Source: Streptomyces cucumeris
GTDB taxonomy: Bacteria; Actinomycetota; Actinomycetes; Streptomycetales; Streptomycetaceae
Assembly (NCBI RefSeq): GCF_024295805.1
Contig: NZ_JANCLX010000008.1
Location: forward strand, 161,377-225,376
Reading direction: 5' to 3'
DNA: 64,000 bases
A program made the translations under genes and the position numbers. Below, piece by piece: positions 34,607 to 45,406 of this stretch (positions are counted from its first letter, which is position 1; the number at the start of each line of letters is the position of its first letter). The notes under the pieces were generated by a model. That model was not told the origin of the DNA. It did not search any database and saw only the letters and a list, made by a program, of their open reading frames with translations.

Positions 34607-35344
34607 TCAGCGGCGCTCCTGGCGCTGTTTGCACTCCACGCACAGGGTGGCCCGCGGAAACGCCTGCATCCGGGCCTTTCCGATGGGATTGCCGCAGATC
34701 TCGCAGAGGCCGTAGGTCCCGGCGTCCAGCCGCTCCAGCGCGCGCTCGGTCTGGAGCAGCATCTCGCGGGCGTTCCCGGTGAGAGCCATCTCGTGCTCAC
34801 GGGTGATGTTCTTGGTGCCGGTGTCGGCCTGGTCGTCACCGGCACCGTCACCGGAGTCACGCATCAGCCCGGTGATCGCCTCCTCCGAGGCGAGGATCTC
34901 GGTGCGCAGCCGTCCGGCCTCGGTCAGCAGCTCGGTGCGCGCCTCGGCCACCTCCGCCGCCGACCAGGGCTCCTCACCGGGACGTACCGCGAGCTCACTG
35001 GGGTCGACCGGAGCGCCCGCGGCGCGTGCCTTGGGCACGGGGGGCGCGGTCGCCGTGGCCTTCTTCGCGCTCGGCGCACCACCGGGGGTCTTCTTCGCAA
35101 CCACTTTCCTGGCTCCCGTCTTCTTCGCGGGCACCGCCTTCTTGGCCGGTGCGGCCTTCTTGGCTGTGGTCTTCTTCGGTGCGCTCTTCTTGGCCGCCTT
35201 CGCGGTCGCCGCGGTCGTGGACTCCGCCGCCGCCGCGGTCTTCTTCGCGGCCTTCCTGCCCGGTGCGCTCTTCTTGGCGGGCGCGGCCCCGGTCGCCTTC
35301 GCCTCGCCCTCCTGCTCCTGCGCGGCGGTCTTCCTAGCCACCAT
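34607..35344 (-). CDS. DksA/TraR-type zinc-finger protein with histone-like Lys/Ala tail
   Basis: A 245-residue protein. The first ~125 residues are Lys/Ala/Pro-rich with repeated AKKAAPAKK, KKTTAK and KKSAPGRK units, like the C-terminal tail of mycobacterial HupB or histone H1. The rest is a DksA/TraR-type domain: a coiled-coil helix pair (EVAEARTELLTEAGRLRTEI) and the C4 zinc finger GLCEICGNPIGKARMQAFPRATLCVEC. DksA proteins bind the RNA polymerase secondary channel. Here the basic tail could also bind DNA. ATG 35344 is chosen, since the longer frame upstream runs through the promoter palindrome. Confidence 0.88.
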   Translation of the reverse strand: MVARKTAAQEQEGEAKATGAAPAKKSAPGRKAAKKTAAAAESTTAATAKAAKKSAPKKTTAKKAAPAKKAVPAKKTGARKVVAKKTPGGAPSAKKATATAPPVPKARAAGAPVDPSELAVRPGEEPWSAAEVAEARTELLTEAGRLRTEILASEEAITGLMRDSGDGAGDDQADTGTKNITREHEMALTGNAREMLLQTERALERLDAGTYGLCEICGNPIGKARMQAFPRATLCVECKQRQERR

Positions 35345-35382
35345 GGCCGCGACCCCTTCACATATTGTGATCTTGCTCGCGA

Positions 35383-35398
35383 ATCGTTCCGGAACGAT
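35383..35398. promoter_or_regulatory. Perfect 16-bp palindrome upstream of the DksA/TraR-type gene
   Basis: ATCGTTCCGGAACGAT is fully self-complementary and lies 39 bp upstream of the gene start, where promoter elements are expected, in a locally AT-richer stretch. Probably an operator; the regulator is unknown. Confidence 0.55.
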
Positions 35399-35679
35399 AA
35401 ATCGACTCCGGGCACGCGGCAACGGGGCACGCCGCCCGATTCGCCCGGCTTGCCCGTACGACAACCCGGTCTCCACCGTTGTGCCCCACTCCGCGCCCGG
35501 CGAATCCGGCCGCGGACCGGTACCGGAGTGACCCCGCCGCTCCCCCGGACTCCGGCACCCGGCGTATCGGCATTCGGGTCATCCCCGGGTGCCCGGTACC
35601 TCACTCGGCGCAGCGGGGCGGAGGGAACCTTCGGGGCCGGGCGCCGGATAAACGGTCGGCCGCGGTCGGTCCCGCCCCG

Positions 35680-35691
35680 TACACTGGGCGC
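35680..35691 (+). promoter_or_regulatory. Candidate -10 element for the ileS T-box transcript
   Basis: TACACT at 35680-35685 matches the streptomycete housekeeping -10 (TAnnnT) and would start RNA at about 35692, just ahead of the first T-box stem. The -35 is weak, so the call rests on position. Confidence 0.5.
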
Positions 35692-35695
35692 AGCG

Positions 35696-35960
35696 AAAGG
35701 CGCGGATGGGGACGAGTAGCGTCGTGAGCGGCCATGAGCGACCCGGGGACGGTGAGAGCCCGGGGGCGAGCGCGATGTGAAGGATCACCCCGGAGCCGCC
35801 GGAAGAACCCCCTCCCAGGGTCAGTAGAACCGGCATCGCGACCCCAATGAGGGGGCCGGGAGAGCGGTGCGCCCGGCCAAGGAGGGTGGTACCGCGGGAG
35901 CGCGAAGGCTCTCGTCCCTCCGGACGGAACGACGAGCGTGTGTCCGCCGGAGGAAGATTC
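35696..35960 (+). ncRNA. Ile-specific translational T-box riboswitch leader of ileS
   Basis: The leader has all hallmarks of an actinobacterial T-box. Stem I opens with GATGGGGACGAGTAGCG, its apical loop has GGTGAGAGCC, and the specifier loop GTGAAGGATCACCC displays an ATC isoleucine codon at 35784-35786. A linker CAGTAGAACCGG follows, then the T-box AGGGTGGTACCGCGG at 35883-35897, whose TGGT would pair with a tRNA acceptor end with A73. Control looks translational. GGAGGG (35881-35886) can pair with CCCTCC (35916-35921). If it does not, CCTCCGG (35917-35923) pairs perfectly with CCGGAGG (35947-35953), which contains the ileS ribosome binding site. Uncharged tRNA-Ile would favour the first state and open the site. 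Confidence 0.95.
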
Positions 35961-35963
35961 CCG

Positions 35964-39098
<3,135 letters not shown>

Positions 39099-39132
39099 CG
39101 CCCGCGCGGGGGCTCGGCCCCGGACCCCGGTC

Positions 39133-39177
39133 CTCGATCGTCGGACGGGCTGATTAACAGCCCGTCCGGCGATCGAG
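39133..39177. terminator. Long inverted repeat after ileS, Streptomyces extragenic palindrome type
   Basis: CTCGATCGTCGGACGGGCT (39133-39151) pairs with AGCCCGTCCGGCGATCGAG (39159-39177) over 19 bp with a single G-T wobble and a 7-base loop. The sequence matches a palindrome (CGCCGGACGGGCT core) that recurs in intergenic spaces of many Streptomyces genomes and works as a terminator or repeat element. Confidence 0.85.
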
Positions 39178-39222
39178 TACACGCCCGGAGGGCGTCCCCA
39201 CCCGCACCCCACCCGCACGGCA

Positions 39223-39265
39223 AAGGGCCGGGCCCGGGAGCTCCATGCTCCCGGGCCCGGCCCTT
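39223..39265. terminator. Perfect 18-bp hairpin terminator, divIVA side
   Basis: AAGGGCCGGGCCCGGGAG (39223-39240) and CTCCCGGGCCCGGCCCTT (39248-39265) are exact complements with a 7-base loop. It lies just past the divIVA stop on the minus strand and, with the 39133 hairpin, insulates divIVA from ileS. Confidence 0.88.
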
Positions 39266-39300
39266 GCGATTGCCGAACGCTCCGCGCTAAGCGGCCCGCG

Positions 39301-40419
39301 TCAGTTGTCGTCCTCGTCGATGAGGAAGCCCCGCATCGGGCTGGGCGCCTGCTGCATCGGCTGCGGACTCTGCGGCCGCACCGGTGCCATCGGCTGGGTC
39401 ATCGCGGGCGACATCTGCTGCTGGCCGCCGTAGGACGGAGCGCCGCCGTTCTGCCCGTGGCCACCGCCCATGGGCTGGTTGCCGCCCATGGTGTGGCCGC
39501 CCATCGTGCCGGCACCGGCCGAGGCCATGGAACCGCTCATCGAGGGGGACGGCGGCAGCGAGGCGGTCGCCGGGGTGCGCGGCGGAGCCAGCGAGTCGTC
39601 GGCCTGGTTCTCCAGCTGGCGCAGCTGGCTCTCCAGGTACGACTTCAGCCGGGTGCGGTACTCGCGCTCGAAGCCGCGCAGGTCCTCGACCTTGCGCTCC
39701 AGCGTGGCGCGAGCGGACTCCAGGGAGCCCATCGCGACGCGGTGCTTCTCCTGCGCGTCCCGCTCCAGGGCGTCGGCCTTGGCGCGGGCGTCCCGCTCCA
39801 GGCCCTCGGCGCGGCTACGGGCCTCGCCGACGATCTTGTTGGCCTCGGAACGGGCCTCCGCGATCGCCTGGTCGGCGGTCTGCTGCGCGAGCGAGAGCAC
39901 CCGCGCGGCGCTGTCGCCGCCCGGACCCTGACCCGGCTGCGGAAGCTGCGGGCCGGGACCACCGGGACCGCCCATCGGGCCACCCATCGGACCACCGGGA
40001 CCCATGGGGCCGTTCTGACCCATGGGGCCGGGTCCGCCCTGCTGCATCGGTCCGGGGCCGTTCTGGCCCATCGGGCCGGGCGGCAGCTGCGGGGCACCAC
40101 CCGGAAGCTGGGGCGGGCCACCCATCTGCTGCTGGCCGGGCGGCACCGGCTGCGGTCCGGATATGGCGGCGGGGACAGGAGCCCCGGGCCTCTCCTGCTG
40201 TTCTGGGGGCTTGCGCATGCCTTGTTGCTGCTGGCTCTGCGCCGCGGCGCGGGTCGCTGCCGCCAGCTTGGCGCGCAGGTCCTCGTTCTCCCGCAACAGC
40301 CGGGTCAGTTCGGCTTCGACCTCGTCGAGGAAGGCATCGACCTCGTCCTCGTCATAGCCTTCTCGGAGGCGGACGGTCGTGAACTGCTTGTTCCGCACGT
40401 CCTCGGGGGTCAACGGCAT
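39301..40419 (-). CDS. divIVA: Polar growth protein DivIVA (Wag31 type)
   Basis: Cytoskeletal scaffold that marks hyphal tips and recruits the polar cell-wall machinery; essential in Streptomyces. The 372-residue protein begins with the membrane-binding domain MPLTPEDVRNKQFTTVRLRE. A first coiled coil follows (VDAFLDEVEAELTRLLRENE), then a ~100-residue Gln/Pro/Gly/Met linker with GPMGQNGP-like repeats. A second long coiled coil has RSEANKIVGEARSRAEGLERDA and LRGFEREYRTRLKSYLE, and a Met/Gly/Gln-rich tail ends in RGFLIDEDDN. It closes the dcw cluster 49 bp after sepG. Confidence 0.97.
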   Translation of the reverse strand: MPLTPEDVRNKQFTTVRLREGYDEDEVDAFLDEVEAELTRLLRENEDLRAKLAAATRAAAQSQQQQGMRKPPEQQERPGAPVPAAISGPQPVPPGQQQMGGPPQLPGGAPQLPPGPMGQNGPGPMQQGGPGPMGQNGPMGPGGPMGGPMGGPGGPGPQLPQPGQGPGGDSAARVLSLAQQTADQAIAEARSEANKIVGEARSRAEGLERDARAKADALERDAQEKHRVAMGSLESARATLERKVEDLRGFEREYRTRLKSYLESQLRQLENQADDSLAPPRTPATASLPPSPSMSGSMASAGAGTMGGHTMGGNQPMGGGHGQNGGAPSYGGQQQMSPAMTQPMAPVRPQSPQPMQQAPSPMRGFLIDEDDN

Positions 40420-40468
40420 CTCTACTTCACCTCAACGTAGTCGTCGGCAATCGGCAAGACCGTATCGT

Positions 40469-40765
40469 TCACACGCTGCTCGCAAAATTGCTCACGACGG
40501 TGATCAGGATCCAGACGATGATCATCAGCACGAAGAAGGACAGGTCGAGCGCCACACCCCCGAGACGCAACGGCGGAATGAACCGCCGCAAGAGCTTGAG
40601 GGGCGGATCGGTGACAGTGTAGGTGGCCTCGAGGATGACCACCATCGCCCGACCGGGTTGCCACGAGCGTGCGAACTGGAAGACGTAGTCCATCACCAGT
40701 CGGAAGATCAGCACGATCAGGAAGCAGTACAGCGCGATGTAGACCACCTGTAGTGCGATGCCCAT
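40469..40765 (-). CDS. sepG: YggT-family membrane protein SepG (YlmG)
   Basis: A 98-residue protein with two YggT membrane helices, VVYIALYCFLIVLIFRLVMD and ALDLSFFVLMIIVWILITVV, around the conserved loop TDPPLKLLRRFIPPLRLGG. In Streptomyces SepG (YlmG) helps place SsgB, and through it FtsZ, at sporulation septa. It lies between sepF and divIVA as usual. Confidence 0.93.
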   Translation of the reverse strand: MGIALQVVYIALYCFLIVLIFRLVMDYVFQFARSWQPGRAMVVILEATYTVTDPPLKLLRRFIPPLRLGGVALDLSFFVLMIIVWILITVVSNFASSV

Positions 40766-40838
40766 CCCGCGCGTCCCTCTCCCCTGTTACGTACTCGGCC
40801 TCGCGGCCGCAGATGACTCGATGTTGCCGTGTTGCGTC

Positions 40839-41453
40839 TCAGCTCTGGTTGAAGAACCCGCCCTCTGCGATACGGGCCTTGTCCTCCGCCGTGACATCGA
40901 CGTTAGCAGGAGACAACAGGAACACCTTCTGCGTCACCCGCTCAATGCTCCCATGGAGACCGAACACGAGTCCGGCGGCAAAGTCGACAAGTCGCTTTGC
41001 ATCCGTGTCGTCCATCTCCGTCAGATTCATGATCACCGGCGTGCCCTCACGGAAGTGTTCCCCGATAGTACGGGCCTCGTTGTAGGTCCGCGGGTGCAGT
41101 GTGGTGATGCGGTAGGGCTCCCGCTCGGACACGACCTTGGGCATGATCACCGGTGCGTTCTTCTCCAAGTTATGACGTTCAGGTGTGATGGACGCCACGG
41201 GGGCGATTCGCGCGGGTCGTCCGGTTTCCACCGCGAGGGGGGCAGGTTCACGCTGTGCGGGGGGATGGACGACTCGCACGGATTCGCCCCTTTCCGGGCG
41301 AGGTTCGGTCTCCACCACCTGGTGCCGCCGACGGTCCCGCTCCGGCTCCGGCTCGGGCTCGAAATCGTCATCGGGGTCGAACCCCCGGCCGTCGTACCCA
41401 TCGTCCTCCACGAGGCCGAGGTAGACCGCCATCTTGCGCATAGCGCCGGCCAT
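40839..41453 (-). CDS. sepF: Cell division protein SepF
   Basis: Membrane anchor and bundler of FtsZ, taking the place of FtsA in actinobacteria. The 204-residue protein has the N-terminal amphipathic helix (MRKMAVYLGLVEDDGYD) and an acidic/Arg linker. The SepF core follows: YRITTLHPRTYNEARTIGEHFREGTPVIMNL, TDAKRLVDFAAGLVFGLHG and KVFLLSPANVDV. The start may be the ATG at 41453 or the second Met four codons on. The 123-bp spacer upstream separates it from ylmE and may hold its own promoter. Confidence 0.96.
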   Translation of the reverse strand: MAGAMRKMAVYLGLVEDDGYDGRGFDPDDDFEPEPEPERDRRRHQVVETEPRPERGESVRVVHPPAQREPAPLAVETGRPARIAPVASITPERHNLEKNAPVIMPKVVSEREPYRITTLHPRTYNEARTIGEHFREGTPVIMNLTEMDDTDAKRLVDFAAGLVFGLHGSIERVTQKVFLLSPANVDVTAEDKARIAEGGFFNQS

Positions 41454-41576
41454 TCTCTGCGTCCTCCGCTCTGTGGTGGATCGGCTCCGCCACCGGATGC
41501 CATGGATCCACGTGGCCTGCCCGCCTTTTGACGGGAATGACCATATTTTCTGCTGTGGTCCGACTTCTTCGCGACG

Positions 41577-42296
41577 TTACCGGAGCGGGGGACGGACTCC
41601 GAGTACCGCAGTGCCGACGCGCACATGTGTCGCCCCCGCCGCCACTGCTTCCTCCAGGTCCGAGCTCATTCCCGCGGAGACCATGTTCGCAGCCGGATGG
41701 GCCGCGCGCAGGCGGGATGAGATTTCCGCCAGCCGGTCGAAGGCCGCCCGCGGACGCCCTTCGTAGGGACCGGCCAGCGGCGCGACGGTCATCAGGCCGT
41801 CCAGTCGCAGACCCTCTGCCGCGATCACGGACTCGGCCAGCGCCTCCACTCCGTCCGGGCCGACCCCTCCGCGCGATCCCCGCTCACCGGAGTCCGCGTC
41901 GAGGGCGACCTGGATCAGGACACCCATCTCCCGGGCAGTGCGTACCGCCGCATCGGAGAGGGCGTCGACCAATCGCTTGCGATCGACAGATTGCACCACA
42001 TCGGCATAACTGGAGACGGAACGTACCTTATTGGTCTGCAATTGCCCGACAAAGTGCCAGATCAAGGGGAGATCTGCGCATTCAGCCGCTTTGGGGCCCG
42101 CTTCCTGGTCGCGGTTCTCGGCGACATGCCGTACGCCCAGTTCCGCCAGCAAACGGACATCGCTCGCCGGGTACGTCTTGGTGACCACGATCAGGGTCAC
42201 CTCTTCGCGCTTGCGACCGGCGGCGGTGCAGGCGGCGGCGATACGTTCCTCCACCTGGGCCAGGTTCGCGGCCAGTTCCGTCTTGCGATCCGTCAC
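41577..42296 (-). CDS. ylmE: PLP homeostasis protein (YggS/YlmE/PLPBP)
   Basis: A 239-residue TIM-barrel protein that binds pyridoxal phosphate without catalysing a known reaction and keeps vitamin B6 pools in balance. The PLP lysine is about 40 in LIVVTKTYPASDV. Other blocks are HVAENRDQEAGPKA, WHFVGQLQTNKVR, LMTVAPLAGP and VSAGMSSDLEEAVAAGATHVRVGTAVLG. GTG 42296 is three bases past the pgeF stop, so the two are coupled. Its place in the dcw cluster is conserved. Confidence 0.95.
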   Translation of the reverse strand: MTDRKTELAANLAQVEERIAAACTAAGRKREEVTLIVVTKTYPASDVRLLAELGVRHVAENRDQEAGPKAAECADLPLIWHFVGQLQTNKVRSVSSYADVVQSVDRKRLVDALSDAAVRTAREMGVLIQVALDADSGERGSRGGVGPDGVEALAESVIAAEGLRLDGLMTVAPLAGPYEGRPRAAFDRLAEISSRLRAAHPAANMVSAGMSSDLEEAVAAGATHVRVGTAVLGVRPPLR

Positions 42297-42299
42297 AGC

Positions 42300-43034
42300 T
42301 CAGCCGTCCAACCACACGTAGCTCGCGAGCCGCCCGGTGGTGTGCTCGCGCCGGTAGGAGAAGTGGTCCGCCGATTCCAGCGTGCAGATGTGAGATTGTC
42401 CATCCATCTGGACACCTTCGCGGGCGAGTTGGGCCCGTACCCCCGCGGCCACGTCGACCGCCGGGGTTCCCCAGCCGGTCTCGGCCCATGCCTCGGGGAC
42501 CGTCTCCGCCACCTCGGCGCGCATCGCCGCGGGCACCTCGTAGCAGCGTCCGCAGACCGCGGGGCCGGTGCGGGCGAGGATCCGGGCGGGGTCGGCGCCC
42601 CGCTCCAACATCGCCCCGACCACCGCCGGGACCACTCCGGCGACCAGTCCCGGCCGCCCGGCGTGGGCGGCTCCGGCCACCCCCGCCACCGGGTCGGCGA
42701 GCAGGACCGGGGTGCAGTCGGCGGTGAGGACCGCGAGGGCGAGCCCCCGACGCGTCGTCACCACGGCGTCCACCGCGGGGATCTCCTCGTCACCGGTCCA
42801 CGGGCCGTCGACCACCGCGACATCCCGGCCGTGCACCTGGTTCATCCAGACCACCGCGGCGGGGTCCAGGCCCATCGCCTTGGCGGCCAGCTCACGATTG
42901 GTCCGTACCGCCTGGGGGGCGTCGCCGACCGCGCCGCCGAGGTTGAGCTCGTCATACGGAGCGGCGCTCACCCCGCCCCACCGATCGGTGAAGGCGAAGT
43001 GCGCGCCGCTCGCGTCGTGCTGTTGCGCTATCAC
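42300..43034 (-). CDS. pgeF: Purine nucleoside phosphorylase/laccase-domain protein PgeF (YlmD)
   Basis: A 244-residue protein of the DUF152/multicopper polyphenol oxidase family. PgeF members hydrolyse mis-made UDP-MurNAc-Ser peptides or act on purine nucleosides. The metal-site residues are in NQVHGRDV, VLTADCTPVLLAD, AAHAGRPGLVAG and ARTGPAVCGRCYEV, giving the His-Cys-His pattern. In the usual family sequence AAVHAGWRG the Trp is present; here it reads AHAGRPG. The start is GTG 43034. It follows ftsZ by 43 bp. Confidence 0.93.
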   Translation of the reverse strand: MIAQQHDASGAHFAFTDRWGGVSAAPYDELNLGGAVGDAPQAVRTNRELAAKAMGLDPAAVVWMNQVHGRDVAVVDGPWTGDEEIPAVDAVVTTRRGLALAVLTADCTPVLLADPVAGVAGAAHAGRPGLVAGVVPAVVGAMLERGADPARILARTGPAVCGRCYEVPAAMRAEVAETVPEAWAETGWGTPAVDVAAGVRAQLAREGVQMDGQSHICTLESADHFSYRREHTTGRLASYVWLDG

Positions 43035-43077
43035 TGCCGGGTCGTTTCAGGGTCGCCGTGGAGACATCTGGCCGGGC

Positions 43078-44319
43078 TCACTTGAGGAAGTCCGGGACGT
43101 CCAGCTCCTCGGCCTGGCTCTCCGGGTAGGGCCGGGCCGGCGGGACCTGGGGGGTGGCGACCGGCGGTGCCGGGACCTCGGCCACGGGGGCGGGGTCCGC
43201 CGGGGCGGGCTCCTCCTCGCGCGGGGTGACGCTGCCGAGTCCGCCGAAGGACGGGCGGCTGGGCTCCTGGGCGGGCGGGCGGCCGACGGAGGAGCTGCCG
43301 CTCGCGCCCTCCTCGCGGTTGCCACTGCCGTTGTACGCGCCGAGCACCTTGTCGCGGTTCTTCGCAGGCGGCTGGCCGCCGTCGAAACCGGCCGCGATCA
43401 CGGTGACCCGGACCTCGTCGCCCAGGGCGTCGTCGATCACGGCGCCGAAGATGATGTTCGCCTCGGGGTGGGCGGCCTCGCTCACGAGCTGGGCGGCCTC
43501 GTTGATCTCGAACAGACCCAGGTCGGAGCCGCCGGAGATGGAGAGCAGCACCCCCCGGGCGCCGTCGATGGACGCCTCCAGCAGCGGCGAGGAGATCGCC
43601 ATCTCGGCGGCGGCCACCGCGCGGTCGTCGCCGCGGGCCGAGCCGATGCCCATGAGCGCCGAGCCCGCCTCGGACATCACGGACTTCACATCGGCGAAGT
43701 CGAGGTTGATCAGGCCCGGGGTGGTGATCAGGTCGGTGATGCCCTGGACGCCCGACAGCAGCACCTGGTCCGCCGACTTGAACGCGTCGAGCACGCTCAC
43801 CTGACGGTCCGAAATGGACAGCAGGCGGTCGTTCGGGATCACGATCAGGGTGTCGACCTCGTCGCGCAGCCCGGCGATACCGTCCTCGGCCTGGTTGGCG
43901 CGGCGGCGGCCCTCGAAGGTGAACGGACGGGTCACCACACCGATCGTCAGGGCGCCCAGCGAACGGGCGATGTTGGCGACGACCGGGGCGCCACCGGTAC
44001 CGGTGCCACCGCCCTCGCCCGCCGTCACGAAGACCATGTCGGCCCCCTTGAGGACCTCCTCGATCTCCTCGCGGTGGTCCTCGGCGGCCTTCCGGCCGAC
44101 CTCGGGGTTGGCGCCCGCGCCGAGGCCACGGGTGAGCTCGCGGCCGACGTCCAGCTTGACGTCCGCGTCACTCATCAGGAGGGCCTGCGCATCGGTGTTG
44201 ATCGCGATGAACTCGACGCCCTTGAGCCCGACCTCGATCATCCGGTTGATGGCATTCACGCCACCGCCGCCGATGCCGACGACCTTGATGACTGCGAGGT
44301 AGTTCTGCGGTGCTGCCAC
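43078..44319 (-). CDS. ftsZ: Cell division tubulin FtsZ
   Basis: Forms the Z-ladders that become sporulation septa. The 413-residue protein has the GTP-binding GIGGGGVNAINRM, the tubulin signature GEGGGTGTGGAP (about 101-112), the NLDFADVKSVM T7-loop region and a disordered linker. The C-terminal conserved tail ELDVPDFLK binds SepF. I start it at GTG 44319 (VAAPQNYLAVIKVVG), which has GAGAGG eight bases upstream and matches known streptomycete FtsZ. An in-frame ATG at 44355 would add 12 residues. The long gap upstream holds its promoters. Confidence 0.98.
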   Translation of the reverse strand: MAAPQNYLAVIKVVGIGGGGVNAINRMIEVGLKGVEFIAINTDAQALLMSDADVKLDVGRELTRGLGAGANPEVGRKAAEDHREEIEEVLKGADMVFVTAGEGGGTGTGGAPVVANIARSLGALTIGVVTRPFTFEGRRRANQAEDGIAGLRDEVDTLIVIPNDRLLSISDRQVSVLDAFKSADQVLLSGVQGITDLITTPGLINLDFADVKSVMSEAGSALMGIGSARGDDRAVAAAEMAISSPLLEASIDGARGVLLSISGGSDLGLFEINEAAQLVSEAAHPEANIIFGAVIDDALGDEVRVTVIAAGFDGGQPPAKNRDKVLGAYNGSGNREEGASGSSSVGRPPAQEPSRPSFGGLGSVTPREEEPAPADPAPVAEVPAPPVATPQVPPARPYPESQAEELDVPDFLK

Positions 44320-44355
44320 GTCGAAGGCCTCTCGCCTCGAGTTACGTGTCGCCAC

Positions 44356-44595
44356 CCCGCCGTTGCCGCGGTGCGCCGACTGATGCCGAATGGGACGGTT
44401 CCGATTGCCGACCCCAACCCTAACGCTGAAGTTTAGGGTTACCAGTGCCTCTGTTTCCCGGACTCTTCGGAACAGGACACTAAGTCGACAAGTGGCGCGC
44501 GTTCAATGAACACGCCGAACCTCCCGCTTTTCTTTTCACCCTATGTGATCACCCAGTGGGCTAGCCAACCAGGGTGCTGGCCAGGGTCTATCAGG
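44356..44595 (-). promoter_or_regulatory. ftsZ promoter region in the ftsQ-ftsZ gap
   Basis: This gap holds a good minus-strand promoter: TTGAAC (44501-44506 on the plus strand as GTTCAA), an 18-bp spacer and TAGTGT (44477-44482). The -10 overlaps GACAC at 44476-44480 on the plus strand, the core recognised by the sporulation regulator WhiA. Downstream of it, AACCCTAA (44416-44423) and TTAGGGTT (44433-44440) form a perfect 8-bp inverted repeat with a 9-base centre, which could be an operator or a leader hairpin. Streptomyces ftsZ is known to have several promoters, including a developmental one controlled by Whi regulators. Confidence 0.7.
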
Positions 44596-45393
44596 TCAAC
44601 TGCGAGACACCGCGGGAGCGCTCGGCGCGCTGACGTCGAAGTGTCCGGCGTCCGGCCGGGCTTTCATGAGCGCGGCGAGGGCCCGTGCCTTGGCCGTCCC
44701 GCGCTCCCCGCTGCCCCAGGCGACCGTACGCCCGCGGGTGAGGACCACCGTGATCGAATCGTATGAGCGGACCCGGAGGGAACGGGTGTCCCGGCGGACC
44801 GCGGCGGGGAGTTGGGTGACCACCCCGACCGCCTCCCGGCGCAGCCTGGTGGCCCCGAAATGGCGCGAACTCGGCGACCGGTCCGGCTCCATTTCCAGCA
44901 GCGGAACACCCTTCGGACGCTTGGCCGAGCTGGCGAACCGTACGCCGTGGGCGTCCACTTCGCGGAACTTCCCGCCCTCTTCGACAATCGCCTCGGCCTT
45001 CCGCTCCGTCACCTCCAGACGGATGGTGTGCGGCCATGACCGGGATACGTTCACTTCTGCTATCCGCGGCAGCCGGTCCCGCAGGCGCTGTGCGACCCCG
45101 GCCATGTCCACGGTCACCAGCGGGGTGTCCATGGGGACGTCCGCGGCCGTGCGGACCTCGGCGTCGGACAGCGCCCGGGTGCCGGTGACCGTGACCCGCT
45201 CGGCACGCAGCCAGCTCGAGCCGTAGAGCAGCCAGACGGCCGCGGCGCCCAGGACGGTCAGGGCCGCCGCCAGCACCAGCAGGGTGCGGCGGCGGGGCAT
45301 CCGCAGCCTGCGGCGCGCGGAGTCCGGGCGCGGGGGCGGGCCGGACGGCGACGTCCGTCGGGAACCGCTCTCGGCGGTCGTCGGTCCGGCCAC
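44596..45393 (-). CDS. ftsQ: Cell division protein FtsQ (DivIB)
   Basis: Bitopic divisome protein linking FtsL to the late septum machinery. The 265-residue product has an Arg/Pro-rich cytoplasmic tail, one membrane helix (LLVLAAALTVLGAAAVWLLY, about 32-52) and the POTRA domain (LRAERVTVTGTRALSDAEV, LPRIAEVNVSRSWPHTIRLEV). The FtsQ beta domain ends near MKARPDAGHFDVSAP. GTG 45393 (VAGPTTAESGSRR) is 13 bp after murG. FtsQ is dispensable for hyphal growth but needed for efficient sporulation septation in Streptomyces. Confidence 0.95.
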   Translation of the reverse strand: MAGPTTAESGSRRTSPSGPPPRPDSARRRLRMPRRRTLLVLAAALTVLGAAAVWLLYGSSWLRAERVTVTGTRALSDAEVRTAADVPMDTPLVTVDMAGVAQRLRDRLPRIAEVNVSRSWPHTIRLEVTERKAEAIVEEGGKFREVDAHGVRFASSAKRPKGVPLLEMEPDRSPSSRHFGATRLRREAVGVVTQLPAAVRRDTRSLRVRSYDSITVVLTRGRTVAWGSGERGTAKARALAALMKARPDAGHFDVSAPSAPAVSRS

Positions 45394-45406
45394 GCTCCCT
45401 GCCTTC

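Noticed and set aside
34793..35719. Plus-strand Leu/Gly-rich frame opposite the Lys/Ala-rich tail gene
   Set aside because: It is the antisense reading of AAG/GCC repeats in the DksA/TraR-type gene.
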